A DNA stretch of 50,724 nucleotides from Rhodothermales bacterium. GTDB lineage: Bacteria > Bacteroidota > Rhodothermia > Rhodothermales > Bin80. This document shows positions 1 through 8,035 of this stretch, piece by piece. Each line of letters begins with the position of its first letter. Position 1 is the stretch's first letter. The notes under the pieces were generated by a model. The model was not told the DNA's origin, did no database searches, and saw only the letters and a list, made by a program, of their open reading frames with translations. The stretch is from positions 1 through 50,724 of the forward strand of contig JAJEDR010000033.1 in the NCBI GenBank assembly GCA_022821385.1. The letters run 5' to 3'. The position numbers and the translations under genes are program-made.

Positions 1-302
1 GTACGGCTGAGGCTGAGGACCTAGGGACGCTGGAATCATTGGCAGCATCGTCTCCAGAAGCCTTGGATGTCACAGCTGAAGAGAGTGCTGAGTGGATAGT
101 TGATCTTTTGTTGGCTGGAACGGGAATTGGCGGTTTGGCCATCACAGTTTGGCGCGGACACAGGATATTAAGATGGGGAACACGGCTCTGGCAGGGTTCT
201 CAGAATGCCGCTCGAGAAAAAGATAGTCCTCGTGGTGTGGAGCCTGAGGAGGTGAGGAAAGCTATCGAAGCTTTTGAGGCTCAATCTCGCACACAAAATT
301 AG
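1..302 (+). CDS. Hypothetical membrane protein, 3' end only
   Basis: The reading frame is open to the left edge of the window, so this is the C-terminal part (about 100 residues) of a longer protein; the TTG at 39 need not be its start. Acidic, Ala/Glu-rich residues precede one hydrophobic stretch (about DLLLAGTGIGGLAITVW) that could be a membrane helix, followed by a basic segment and a charged helical tail. The gene stops 14 bp before the zinc-ribbon gene on the same strand, so the two may be co-transcribed. I do not recognise the family. The open frame and the close same-strand neighbour support coding. Confidence 0.5.
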   Translation, partial: TAEAEDLGTLESLAASSPEALDVTAEESAEWIVDLLLAGTGIGGLAITVWRGHRILRWGTRLWQGSQNAAREKDSPRGVEPEEVRKAIEAFEAQSRTQN

Positions 303-316
303 GTAGAGCCCGATCC

Positions 317-1219
317 ATGAGTACACTGGCAGGCTTGGCTAAGTTCGGATTCCAAGTAGGGAAGTCTGTCTTGAATATTGCTGCCTCGTCGATCCAGGCG
401 GCTAAAAGGGAGCTTGAAAAGCTTGTGCGGGAGTATGCTCTGGACCCCATCGCACGCTGGAAGCGGGAGGAATCTCGCGCTGAGGCCGAAAGGCGTCAGT
501 TGGAAATTGACGCGGAGATGGTGAGTATTCACGAGCGGGTCAAGCGGGACGGTTGGACAGAATCACTTCGGGAGCGCTTTGAAGCTTTACGTCGGGAGTA
601 CGAGAAAATATCCTTGGAATTTGGTCCCAGAGAGACAGCATCAATTGATCCAGACGACTATGAGGGCGTTATCGTAGATCCAGCGAAAGCACATATACTG
701 GAATGGCATGCCGGTCAACATGCTTCCAAAAATTGTCCGAAATGCGGAATGCCGTTACGCCTGCAGTGGTCTCTACAAGCAAGTACCCAAGGTCATCTTA
801 GGTTCTTTTGGGGATGCACCGGATATTACAAGCCGTACCCGATGCAATGTCGTTTTACCGAGCCCGTGACCGATGCGGATGCAGGAGCACTTATCCGAAG
901 GGACAATGAAGCATTTGCGATGTCCCGTGAAGAAATGCTCCGTAGGACATCTGACGAGGATTACAGATGGGAGATTGGCAATGACCTCAGAGCTCTTCGT
1001 GGTCAACCCTTTGACATTTACCGTTGTCCCATCCACGGAAGACCCATGAAATTGGAGAAGAAGAAAAAACCAGTTCAATTATTGGACGTTTGGCATATGC
1101 GATGTCCGAGCATGATTTGGATGAACGGTAGCTGGGAGCGATGTAGTCAGATGGTTAAGATCAAATCCGTAGCGCAAGTGCTTGCAGTCCGGGAGTTTGG
1201 AACAGGTCGGATCTTTTGA
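317..1219 (+). CDS. Hypothetical protein with two topoisomerase-type zinc ribbons
   Basis: This is a 300-residue protein of unknown function. Residues 1-105 are mostly helical and charged (a likely coiled coil rich in Arg/Glu). The first ribbon begins with CPKCG at C140/C143 and ends with C167 and C178; its spacing and the WGCTGY segment resemble the C-terminal zinc fingers of DNA topoisomerase I. A second, less regular set follows: C237-P-x-H-G, then C263 and C276. Such ribbons usually bind nucleic acid or protein; the function here is inference. The ATG at 317 follows the preceding gene by 14 bp, and no other gene follows on this strand for over 2 kb. It could be the distal gene of an accessory operon whose start lies left of the window. 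Confidence 0.7.
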   Translation: MSTLAGLAKFGFQVGKSVLNIAASSIQAAKRELEKLVREYALDPIARWKREESRAEAERRQLEIDAEMVSIHERVKRDGWTESLRERFEALRREYEKISLEFGPRETASIDPDDYEGVIVDPAKAHILEWHAGQHASKNCPKCGMPLRLQWSLQASTQGHLRFFWGCTGYYKPYPMQCRFTEPVTDADAGALIRRDNEAFAMSREEMLRRTSDEDYRWEIGNDLRALRGQPFDIYRCPIHGRPMKLEKKKKPVQLLDVWHMRCPSMIWMNGSWERCSQMVKIKSVAQVLAVREFGTGRIF

Positions 1220-1765
1220 TCTCACACGATGAGCCAAGTTGAGCTTCATTCGCACGGGTACCGTGATTCTACCGTTGCAATCTTGTCGTTGGTCAGTACG
1301 AATCGAGCAGATCCTTTGCGGGAATCGCCAAATCACAAAAAAGGCAAACAGGAGGAGTACGCAGTTTTGCAAGGAAGTATACTTGGTGGATCCAATTTGC
1401 TGAAAGTGCATCCTACGAAGTATAGCAATTGCCGGATCACAAACAGTCGCCCTGCAGAATAATTGGGAAACTGAGCGCAACAGTATGAATCTTGTTTAGA
1501 GCTTGGCAGAGAAGATGTGCAGGATTCAGCGGACTGCTCAGATAAAGTTAATCCATTCAAATGAGGCCACCCATGGAGGGCTTTGAAGCGCATGGAGCCT
1601 CATCGCTAAGAAGTCTGATGAAGATCTCTACGCTCCACAAAAGATCACTGTTTAATTTTCTATTCCATCTTGAATCATAAAAGAAGTCGGTATCAAATTC
1701 GCCTCCATTCAATCAGGCATCAATTGTACCAATGAAGTTGGTGATCCATGGAACCCATACGTTCG
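1220..1765. other. Intergenic, no gene supported
   Basis: These 546 bp separate the zinc-ribbon gene from the convergent FRG gene. Short frames exist on both strands (for example a 77-codon plus-strand frame at 1229-1462), but they have low-complexity, non-protein-like composition and match no family I know. I see no strong terminator hairpin with a T tract. Confidence 0.5.
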
Positions 1766-3256
1766 TTATGACGAATATGCATCAATTATTGCTTTAGCGG
1801 ACTCGTCAAGACTTGGAAGCAACGTTTCTCTTGTGATATTGACTAAACCAAGCACTTCCAGAACGCTCTCCTTATCACCCGTCGGTATCTCCCAAATGTG
1901 ATGGCCATAAATCGGGACTCCTGAGGTAGAGTCTAGAACTTCGTTGCGTTCAAATCTTTCGTGAAATGCCGATATAAGGAAGGCACCAGATTGTGCCTGG
2001 ATGCGTTCAAACGATTGCTCCGGCTCTACAACGAATACCCGATAGAAATCCTTGGGATCAATGCGCTCCTCGAAATATGGCTTTTCTCTTCGAATCAATT
2101 GGTAAAGCTGGTCAAGGGAGTGTTGGTAGTTGATTTGAAGATCCCGAGCAAGGCTCCTTTCAGTGATATCATTCATTGTCAAACCTAAAAGTATGTTTTG
2201 ATCTTCCCATGGAAGTTTGGCAAAGTTGGCAATCACGGAAACTGTATCACTGCTAAAGGGCTTAATTAATGTCCTTGGCAAGGAAAAGACATGTAGTCTC
2301 CCAGGATGAGAGGCGTTGGTATCCAGACAGCACCAGAACAGAGCTACTAACGGATTACGTGTAATATCAAGAAGCCTAGTTTTGAGTCCGTGGTGCTGCG
2401 CAATCACCCATTGGGCGAAAGCTGATCGGGTTCCTTGAAAATCTATTGGCCGCCGCGCCATGAGGTCAAGAAGCATTTTAGCCTCGTTGGCTCGAAACCT
2501 AGACTGTCCTTCATTCGAGTGTCGCATTACGGAGGGACGCAAATCCCAACCATTCTCGGCTTCACCTCGGAAAAACAATATTGCATCGGGAAGATGTGAT
2601 TTAACGATTCTGCATGCCTCAAGCAAATCTTCTATGCACTGAATGCTTCCAGTTGAAATCCGTGCCTCTCCGAATGTAGAGTACGACATGTGCCCGCGAT
2701 ACAGTTTAGCTTGCCAAGGCTCAGACTCGACCAAATCTGTACCTACAAGGTTGGCCATTGATAAATTTGCTCCTCTAAGACATGCCCTACGTATGATAGT
2801 ATCCTTAAAAAGAGCAAATTTGAAATTAACATTTGTAAGATTTGCCTCAGAGAGATCCGTTTTTATGAAACTTGCAAACGCCACATCTGCGTCGCACAGC
2901 TTCGCACCATACATTTTTGTCTGGTTCAGCATAGCATAGCTGAAGTCAGCACCTTCAAGCCTTGAATAGGAAAAATTAGCATTGCTCAAATCAGCAGAAC
3001 TAAACTTCGCTTTACCGAAATCTATCCCAGCCTTTATTCTCGGAAATCCAGAGAGATTTGAGTTTTTCAAATTAGCCTCATTGAGATTGATCCTAGGGAG
3101 AGACACATGACCGCTGTCATCCACATGCCCCGCTTCTCGGCATTTCATATATATATCTGTTCCAGAAAGATCAGGCATGAAATTTTCATTGCTCCTTCTT
3201 CTGTTCCAACTATCAATACCCTTTAGTAGCCACCGGAGGTGCTTGCGATTCGCCAT
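1766..3256 (-). CDS. Pentapeptide-repeat protein with C-terminal FRG domain
   Basis: This is a 496-residue protein with two recognisable parts. Residues about 55-180 form pentapeptide repeats of the A(D/N)Lxx type (INLNEANLKNSNL, SSADLSNANF, GANLSMANL), predicting a right-handed quadrilateral beta-helix. Residues about 205-330 match the FRG domain: the namesake F229-R230-G231, the AQHHG segment at 286-290, TRLLD at 293-297 and NPLVALFW at 301-308. The remaining 170 residues are of unknown fold. FRG domains have no settled biochemical function that I can cite and are often found in accessory islands. The ATG at 3256 is the only good start. The gene is a single transcription unit, convergent with the zinc-ribbon gene. 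Both domain calls are firm; the role is unknown. Confidence 0.85.
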   Translation of the reverse strand: MANRKHLRWLLKGIDSWNRRRSNENFMPDLSGTDIYMKCREAGHVDDSGHVSLPRINLNEANLKNSNLSGFPRIKAGIDFGKAKFSSADLSNANFSYSRLEGADFSYAMLNQTKMYGAKLCDADVAFASFIKTDLSEANLTNVNFKFALFKDTIIRRACLRGANLSMANLVGTDLVESEPWQAKLYRGHMSYSTFGEARISTGSIQCIEDLLEACRIVKSHLPDAILFFRGEAENGWDLRPSVMRHSNEGQSRFRANEAKMLLDLMARRPIDFQGTRSAFAQWVIAQHHGLKTRLLDITRNPLVALFWCCLDTNASHPGRLHVFSLPRTLIKPFSSDTVSVIANFAKLPWEDQNILLGLTMNDITERSLARDLQINYQHSLDQLYQLIRREKPYFEERIDPKDFYRVFVVEPEQSFERIQAQSGAFLISAFHERFERNEVLDSTSGVPIYGHHIWEIPTGDKESVLEVLGLVNITRETLLPSLDESAKAIIDAYSS

Positions 3257-3411
3257 ATAATTTTCTGGTTTATTTCGCTACGTTTCCACGTGAAAAAATA
3301 AATTCAAGCGGATCTTCAAACCTTTTCCTTCAGAATCCGATCATCAATAGCCTTGCTCCGTAACGACATCAAAATTCCAATGGGAAATACCATACAGTTT
3401 CCCCCTAGTAT
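3257..3411. other. Upstream region of the FRG gene
   Basis: This short AT-rich region contains the imperfect palindrome TTTCCACGTGAAA close to the FRG start codon, a possible regulatory site. I find no convincing -33/-7 pair. From 3412 the sequence becomes copy A of a dispersed repeat, and 3598-3643 holds nothing recognisable. Confidence 0.3.
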
Positions 3412-3597
3412 GTTGATCATTTCATCCAGCCGTGTAGTGGGGATGTCGTTGGAGAAAAAGCAACCCTGGGCCTAATGCGCGGTACTCTCTCCCAAGCATG
3501 GTCTTTTGCAGTGCTTCAAAGTAGGACTTGAACTATTTGTATGCGGGCTGCCAAGTGTATTCTGTCCGTGCGGTCAAGCGGTAATGCTAAAACTTAG
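3412..3597 (+). repeat. 186-bp direct repeat, copy A
   Basis: This stretch aligns without gaps to 5339-5524, same orientation. By hand I count 36 differences in 186 positions (about 81% identity). The differences fall almost evenly over the three codon phases (15/11/10), so there is little sign of selection on a reading frame. The two copies flank the beta-propeller gene. Copy A has stops in the frame that is open on the minus strand of copy B. Confidence 0.8.
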
Positions 3598-3643
3598 GTC
3601 CCTCGAAATGGGGGGAGGCTTACCACACTTCTAGGTGCCCTTC

Positions 3644-4774
3644 CTACCAGGTGATCTCCCATGCAATGACAATTGGAGCCCCCAAATTTTCGTCAACCTG
3701 ACTCCCATAAGCGCGGCCTCCGCGTACCGTCATCAAGGACATCCCGTCCGGAATTTGTGCGGTGGCCACCATTTCACCCGCGTCATTCAGTACGAGCCAT
3801 GTGCTCGTCTGCTCATTTTCAGGTCTACTCAGCCCGAGCCATATATGTCCAGCGTCATCCGTCAACAGCCGTCGGTAGGCCGGCTGATGCTCCGGGATAT
3901 TCGCCAGTAGATCCTTGCGAAGCTGTTCAAGCTGGATGCGGGCAACGCTAGATTCTCGCTGGGACGCAGAGACGGAAACAGGAGTGTGGGGAAGTGAGAT
4001 CTTGTGCACATCTTCGCCTTTCAGTGTAGTTCCGGTTAACTGAATGGCATCGCTCATACCATGGTACAGCACTTGATCTGCACTTAATAGAAAATGAGGT
4101 CTGGCAGAATAAGGCAAAAAGCGGATTGCAGTAGACGAATTTATCTGAAAAGTCACAAAGTCAGCACTTGGAAGTTCAACCAGATGGTCATCTGGGACAT
4201 TGCCGTCCCAAGTTACGATTTTGGCGAAGTGTCCCGAGTCGTCCTGTCCTCGTGAACCAGGTATGTCGACGCTTGCAAACTCCATCAGATACCCTTGATT
4301 CGTAACTCCCAGAAATCTAAGGGGACGGGGAGCACGGGAGACTGGATTCCCAATTGTATTGCTTGCAACAACCGACTGATCCTCTGGAGAGAATTTAGAG
4401 AGACGATATTTATTTGTTTCCCATGCATACAGGGTATCACCCGGCCCAATGTGCACGCTTGGTGTAAACTCAAATTCTCCGGGGCCGCTACCCTCCCGAC
4501 CAATCTCGCGAATTGGCACACCGTCCGGAGAAAACATTTGAATGTTCTTGCTTCCCATAAAATCCGTGAGATACAGTTGTCCCTCAGAGTCCACAGCCAT
4601 AGAAACAACATTTCCAAAGAAAATGGAGTCACCTGCCGCCTCGTCTCCAATCCGATACGCTTCCGTGAATTCCACGACTCCTGTCTGCGCATTGACAGCT
4701 GAAGTACCGGCCAAGATCAGTGCACAGATGCATCCTACATTCAAAATCCGATTAAGCATTGAGTACAAGTTCAT
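3644..4774 (-). CDS. Secreted 6-bladed beta-propeller protein
   Basis: This is a secreted or surface protein of the 6-bladed beta-propeller (NHL-like) type common in Bacteroidota. I choose the ATG at 4774: it gives MNLYSMLNRILN followed by a hydrophobic core and a VNAQ cleavage site, a normal signal peptide; the longer frame to 4819 would add 15 hydrophilic residues before it. Propeller-type segments are visible: SMAVDSEGQLYLTDF, then NIQMFSPDGVPIREIGREGSGPGEF, the classical NHL blade edge, and later DDAGHIWLGL. The predicted mature length (about 350 residues) suits six blades. Ligand unknown. It is transcribed alone and lies between the two copies of the 186-bp repeat. Confidence 0.75.
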   Translation of the reverse strand: MNLYSMLNRILNVGCICALILAGTSAVNAQTGVVEFTEAYRIGDEAAGDSIFFGNVVSMAVDSEGQLYLTDFMGSKNIQMFSPDGVPIREIGREGSGPGEFEFTPSVHIGPGDTLYAWETNKYRLSKFSPEDQSVVASNTIGNPVSRAPRPLRFLGVTNQGYLMEFASVDIPGSRGQDDSGHFAKIVTWDGNVPDDHLVELPSADFVTFQINSSTAIRFLPYSARPHFLLSADQVLYHGMSDAIQLTGTTLKGEDVHKISLPHTPVSVSASQRESSVARIQLEQLRKDLLANIPEHQPAYRRLLTDDAGHIWLGLSRPENEQTSTWLVLNDAGEMVATAQIPDGMSLMTVRGGRAYGSQVDENLGAPIVIAWEITW

Positions 4775-5338
4775 GTTTTTGGGTTGGTGGGCAACGACTG
4801 AAGACAGTTGATTGTTCACTGGGCGGGGGAGGAATGCACAAATCTGAGGGTTCCTCCCTCAATATTCGGTCAACTACCCCGAGTTGTAAATGCGTAAGTG
4901 ATTTTTTTCCGTAACTCATCCTCTGTGGCCATGTTACAGGCCCCCGCTCCTCTGGAGCGATCCATTTTTCACACCCCGTCAGAACATACCGCTTGTGGTA
5001 CATGGGCCACTCCTATCAACAGAGGCATTCCCTTCCTTTGAATTCCGTCCTCAGCTACCTCAAGTTATTGTACGAGTATGTGCTGTCCTGGTTATTTGAT
5101 TACTCATTAGATACGTGACACATTAAACTGGACCTTCTCCAAGAATCAAAAAAACAGAATTACCAGACCGATACATTTTTCTAAACTGGAACAGTCCTAT
5201 ACGAACTGGTTTCAATCCGTCACTATGTAGTCACATAGGCTAGTTTCTAAACTGGTGAAGTCAATCAAAGCGTGCACCGAGAGCTTCTATTTGGTGACGG
5301 AAATCGGCAGTGCGGGGAATTGACGATTCCACAAGAGC
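4775..5338. other. Long intergenic region between repeat copies
   Basis: No gene is supported. On the minus strand a 21-codon frame at about 4870-4935 (MATEDELRKKITYAFTTRG) reads like the start of a protein but stops at once, so it may be a relic. The right part contains three spaced TAAACTGG words, listed separately. A small CTATG/CATAG palindrome lies at about 5223-5238. Confidence 0.4.
5124..5255 (+). repeat. Three spaced TAAACTGG motifs
   Basis: The octamer TAAACTGG occurs at 5124-5131, 5182-5189 and 5248-5255; the last two share the longer TTTCTAAACTGG. The spacing is 58 and 66 bp. They could be direct operator-like sites or terminal sequences of decayed insertion elements. Confidence 0.45.
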
Positions 5339-5524
5339 GTTGATCATTTCATTCAGCAGTGTAGTAAGGATGTCATTGGAGAAGAAGCAGTTCCAGGCCT
5401 GATGCTCGATACTCCTTCCGAAACATGATCGTTTGCAGTGCTTCAAAGTGGGACACGATCTACTTGCCTGCGGGCGGCCAAGTGTATTTTGTCTGTTCAA
5501 TCAAGCGGTAATGTCAAGACTTAG
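5339..5524 (+). repeat. 186-bp direct repeat, copy B
   Basis: This is the gap-free partner of 3412-3597. It ends inside the first codons of the lipoprotein gene that starts at 5511, so that gene's 5' region lies within the repeat. In copy A the matching ATG leads only to a short frame. The minus strand of copy B has an open frame (5261-5500) whose C-terminal half is protein-like, but I cannot assign it. Confidence 0.8.
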
Positions 5525-5981
5525 CTGTATCCTGCTGCTTTTGTTGCTTGCCTGTGACGCCGGCGAGGATCAGGACGATTTTGAAAATCAGGCGTTCTCA
5601 GAGCCCCGTGGGTACACGCAGACGAATGTAAGCGGAGAGGTACAGTCCAAAGATGACGATGACTGGCGAATTTCGCCGGCTTATTTTGGGCGTGTTGTGG
5701 TTGATCCAGCTTTTCCCAATCCGGCTCCATCGGGAGAAACAGTTGCAATCCCCGTCCGTGTCCGTTTGACAAACTCAATTCAGGGAGGTCTGGAGGTCAC
5801 GGCTTATGATACGAATGGGATTCCGCGCAGGTTGGACAGTATCCCCAATGCCAGGGATCCCGGATCTTATGTATTACGGTTTTTGCCGCGCGCACTTGGA
5901 GTTACCGGGCTCGTCAGGGTTTTCATTGTTGACACTCAAGGTGGCCTTGTATCGTACGGAGATATACTGATGAACGAGTGA
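5511..5981 (+). CDS. Small lipoprotein, hypothetical
   Basis: The ATG at 5511 gives a typical lipoprotein signal (MSRLSCILLLLLLACDAGED) with the lipobox LLAC and Cys15, followed by an acidic linker. The frame extends further upstream, but those residues are not signal-like and lie in the repeat. The mature part (about 140 residues) contains VVVDPAFPNPAPSGETV, resembling the start of T9SS/FlgD-type Ig domains, and has predicted beta strands to the end (GLVSYGDILM), so it may be a lipid-anchored Ig-like domain. It overlaps the PAP2 gene by one base (TGATG), so the two are translationally coupled. Function unknown. Confidence 0.7.
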   Translation: MSRLSCILLLLLLACDAGEDQDDFENQAFSEPRGYTQTNVSGEVQSKDDDDWRISPAYFGRVVVDPAFPNPAPSGETVAIPVRVRLTNSIQGGLEVTAYDTNGIPRRLDSIPNARDPGSYVLRFLPRALGVTGLVRVFIVDTQGGLVSYGDILMNE

Positions 5982-6766
5982 TGAGATTTCCGGTCAATCA
6001 ATCACTCAGATGGTGTGCTGCGCTGTGGTTTGTGGGGTTAGCTGTTGCCGTGCCTGCAGGTGCGCAGTCAGAGGATCCTTTGCGATTTATTCGCTGGCCG
6101 GTAGGAGATGTGCTGGCAGCACCAGGATCTATGTTCACGCTGCGGACGGGTTTGACAATTGGGGTGGCCACTGGCGGTATCTTGGCCGCATCGCATTTTG
6201 ATCGCAGATTCTCCCGCAGAGCTGAACGCTTAGATGATGTAACTCCTACCCGTATGCGCAAGGTATTTCACGAAATCGGCAATGTAGATATTGTACGACC
6301 AATGGCAGCGGTCGTATTTGTAGGTGCGCTGACCAGCAGTAATATTCATTTTCAGGATGCTGCCTTTACTTCGCTGGAGTCCGTCATTTTTGCCAATTTA
6401 CTGGCCAATGGTTTGAAACTCGCGATCGGACGTGCAAGGCCGAACGAAAACGCTGGTCCTAATTCGGTAAAGCCGTTCAGTGGGAGCCGCTCCTTTCCAT
6501 CGGGACACGCCACGACGGTATTTGCCTTCACAACTCCCTGGATTTTTTACTATCCGGGTTTTGCTTCTGGGGCACTGTTTGCTTTGGGTTTGGGTACTGC
6601 TGTAGTGCGGATGGCGGATGAATACCACTGGTTCAGTGACGTTCTCGGGGGCGCATTCCTTGGGTTTGGGGTCGGTTATCTGCTTTCACGCAGGCATCAA
6701 CGGCTATCACGCGCGCCGAGCTTGAGTTTGAGTGCGAACGGGGTATCGCTCACTTGGCGGCTTTAG
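5981..6766 (+). CDS. PAP2-family membrane phosphatase
   Basis: This is a type 2 phosphatidic acid phosphatase-like enzyme. The three phosphatase motifs are present: K146-x6-R153-P154, P173-S-G-H176 (catalytic His), and R210-x5-H216-x3-D220. Residues 11-29 form a signal peptide or first membrane helix, and more hydrophobic segments lie at about 55-72, 108-120, 132-148, 180-208 and 222-236. Such enzymes dephosphorylate lipid phosphates such as undecaprenyl pyrophosphate or phosphatidate at the membrane; the substrate cannot be told from sequence. A GTG lies one codon upstream, but the ATG at 5981 overlapping the previous stop is the natural start. Its 3' end overlaps the convergent Sua5-type gene by 17 bp. 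Confidence 0.88.
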   Translation: MRFPVNQSLRWCAALWFVGLAVAVPAGAQSEDPLRFIRWPVGDVLAAPGSMFTLRTGLTIGVATGGILAASHFDRRFSRRAERLDDVTPTRMRKVFHEIGNVDIVRPMAAVVFVGALTSSNIHFQDAAFTSLESVIFANLLANGLKLAIGRARPNENAGPNSVKPFSGSRSFPSGHATTVFAFTTPWIFYYPGFASGALFALGLGTAVVRMADEYHWFSDVLGGAFLGFGVGYLLSRRHQRLSRAPSLSLSANGVSLTWRL

Positions 6767-7712
6767 CTGCACGCCTGATTCTATCCATGAGTGCATAGGC
6801 CAAACCCGTTTCGACCAGGCTTTGGCAATAAATCGTGGTTACTCCCGATCGATCACAGTCTCTAAAAAACTCGAAGAGTTTGTGGCTGTAATCTTCTACA
6901 TGGTGGGCCACGACGCATTGTTTGAACTGATCGTCGGCATGCGGCGGCGCAAGGCCAATATATCCTGTTTGATCCCCTGGAATAGCTTCGTCGGGGGAGG
7001 GTATGATACAAATGTGTGCGGAGGGGGCGTAGTGATGATGGCGCAGGCCAGGGCTTCGGGATATATCTGGGGCATCTGTTGAGGTATCTGGAACAACGGC
7101 ACTAAGCGCGTCCAAACTGATCGCACCGGGGCGGAGGAGTATTGGTGATCTCCCTGTACAGTCCACAACTGTGGACTCAAGGCCTACGATTGCTTTTGGT
7201 CCACGCAAGATACAACTGACCCGACCGTCTAGATCTTCTGCGGCAGACTGCCAAGTAGTGGCACTGGGACGTCCGCTAATGTTCGCAGAAGGGGCTGCGA
7301 CCGGAAGGCCAACAGACCTCAGTAATTGCAGGGCTATAGGTAGAGAGGGCATCCGAACTGCAACGGTATCCAGTCCACCTGAGACAACTTTGGGCAAGGA
7401 TGAGTGGCGGGGGAGGACGAGGGTGATTGGGCCCGGAAAAAAAGCCTCCATGAATGCACGTGCCGACGGGGTGATCTCCTTCACGACACGTGAAAGATCA
7501 GCAATAGCTCCAACATGAACAATCAGTGGGTTTGAGGAAGGACGCCCCTTCGCCTCATAGATAGATTCTACAGCCGCAACGCTGAGGGCATTCCCTCCCA
7601 GGCCATAGACCGTTTCGGTGGGAAAGACCGCAAGCTTGTCGTTGGATATGAATTCGGCAGCTTCAACCGGATCATCTGTGAAATATGTATGCATCCGAAG
7701 GCTATGCGACAT
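6750..7712 (-). CDS. tsaC: Sua5-type L-threonylcarbamoyladenylate synthase
   Basis: This enzyme makes threonylcarbamoyl-AMP from Thr, bicarbonate and ATP, the first step of t6A37 modification of ANN-decoding tRNAs, in the cytoplasm. The N-terminal YrdC domain (about 10-200) shows FPTETVYGLGGNA, the KGRPSSNPLIVHV substrate loop and APSANISGRPS. After a linker with SPGLRHHHYAP, a C-terminal Sua5 domain follows, so it is the long Sua5 form (320 aa) rather than short TsaC. An alternative ATG lies six codons in. It faces the tRNA-Phe/tRNA-Asp unit across a 56-bp divergent promoter region. The family call is firm; the symbol is by function. Confidence 0.93.
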   Translation of the reverse strand: MSHSLRMHTYFTDDPVEAAEFISNDKLAVFPTETVYGLGGNALSVAAVESIYEAKGRPSSNPLIVHVGAIADLSRVVKEITPSARAFMEAFFPGPITLVLPRHSSLPKVVSGGLDTVAVRMPSLPIALQLLRSVGLPVAAPSANISGRPSATTWQSAAEDLDGRVSCILRGPKAIVGLESTVVDCTGRSPILLRPGAISLDALSAVVPDTSTDAPDISRSPGLRHHHYAPSAHICIIPSPDEAIPGDQTGYIGLAPPHADDQFKQCVVAHHVEDYSHKLFEFFRDCDRSGVTTIYCQSLVETGLAYALMDRIRRAAKAAK

Positions 7713-7714
7713 TA

Positions 7715-7745
7715 TTGGGTCGTATAATTGAAACCAGTATCTATG
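7715..7745 (+). promoter_or_regulatory. Candidate promoter of the tRNA unit
   Basis: TTG at 7715-7717, a 20-nt spacer, then TATCTATG at 7738-7745. This resembles the Bacteroidota sigma consensus TTTG-N19-21-TAnnTTTG with one mismatch in the -7 element. Predicted transcription start about 7752, 17 bp before tRNA-Phe. Confidence 0.5.
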
Positions 7746-7768
7746 ATTAAGGGTTTACGCGCCTCTGT

Positions 7769-7844
<76 letters not shown>

Positions 7845-7901
7845 AAGCTTGCGGCGCGCAGTTGGAAAATCTCCTTGAATGCCGTAGTTTTAACAAAGTC
7901 C

Positions 7902-7976
7902 GGTCCGGTAGTTCAGTTTGGTTAGAATGCTGGCCTGTCACGCCAGAGGTCGCGGGTTCGAGTCCCGTCCGGACCG
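7902..7976 (+). tRNA. tRNA-Asp (GTC), CCA not encoded
   Basis: Cloverleaf: acceptor GGTCCGG/CCGGACC, anticodon stem CTGGC/GCCAG around CTGTCAC (anticodon GTC), T arm GCGGG-TTCGAGT-CCCGT, discriminator G at 7976. The next bases are CAT, so CCA must be added after transcription, unlike the tRNA-Phe 57 bp upstream. Confidence 0.97.
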
Positions 7977-7984
7977 CATCGGAG

Positions 7985-8008
7985 GGGCGCCTATCTGGCG
8001 CCCTTTTT
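7985..8008 (+). terminator. Rho-independent terminator of the tRNA unit
   Basis: A perfect 7-bp stem GGGCGCC/GGCGCCC with loop TATCT is followed directly by TTTTT. It ends the Phe-Asp tRNA transcript and lies just before the convergent ion-channel gene. Confidence 0.9.
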
Positions 8009-8035
8009 ATTGCGGCTAACGACGCGTGCAGACCT

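Noticed and set aside
1229..1462. 77-codon plus-strand frame after the zinc-ribbon gene
   Set aside because: Composition is not protein-like, no family resemblance, and an equally long frame exists on the other strand.
5261..5500. 79-codon minus-strand frame that might be a transposase C-terminus
   Set aside because: Part reads protein-like, but I cannot match a transposase family, and the homologous copy at 3412-3597 has stops.
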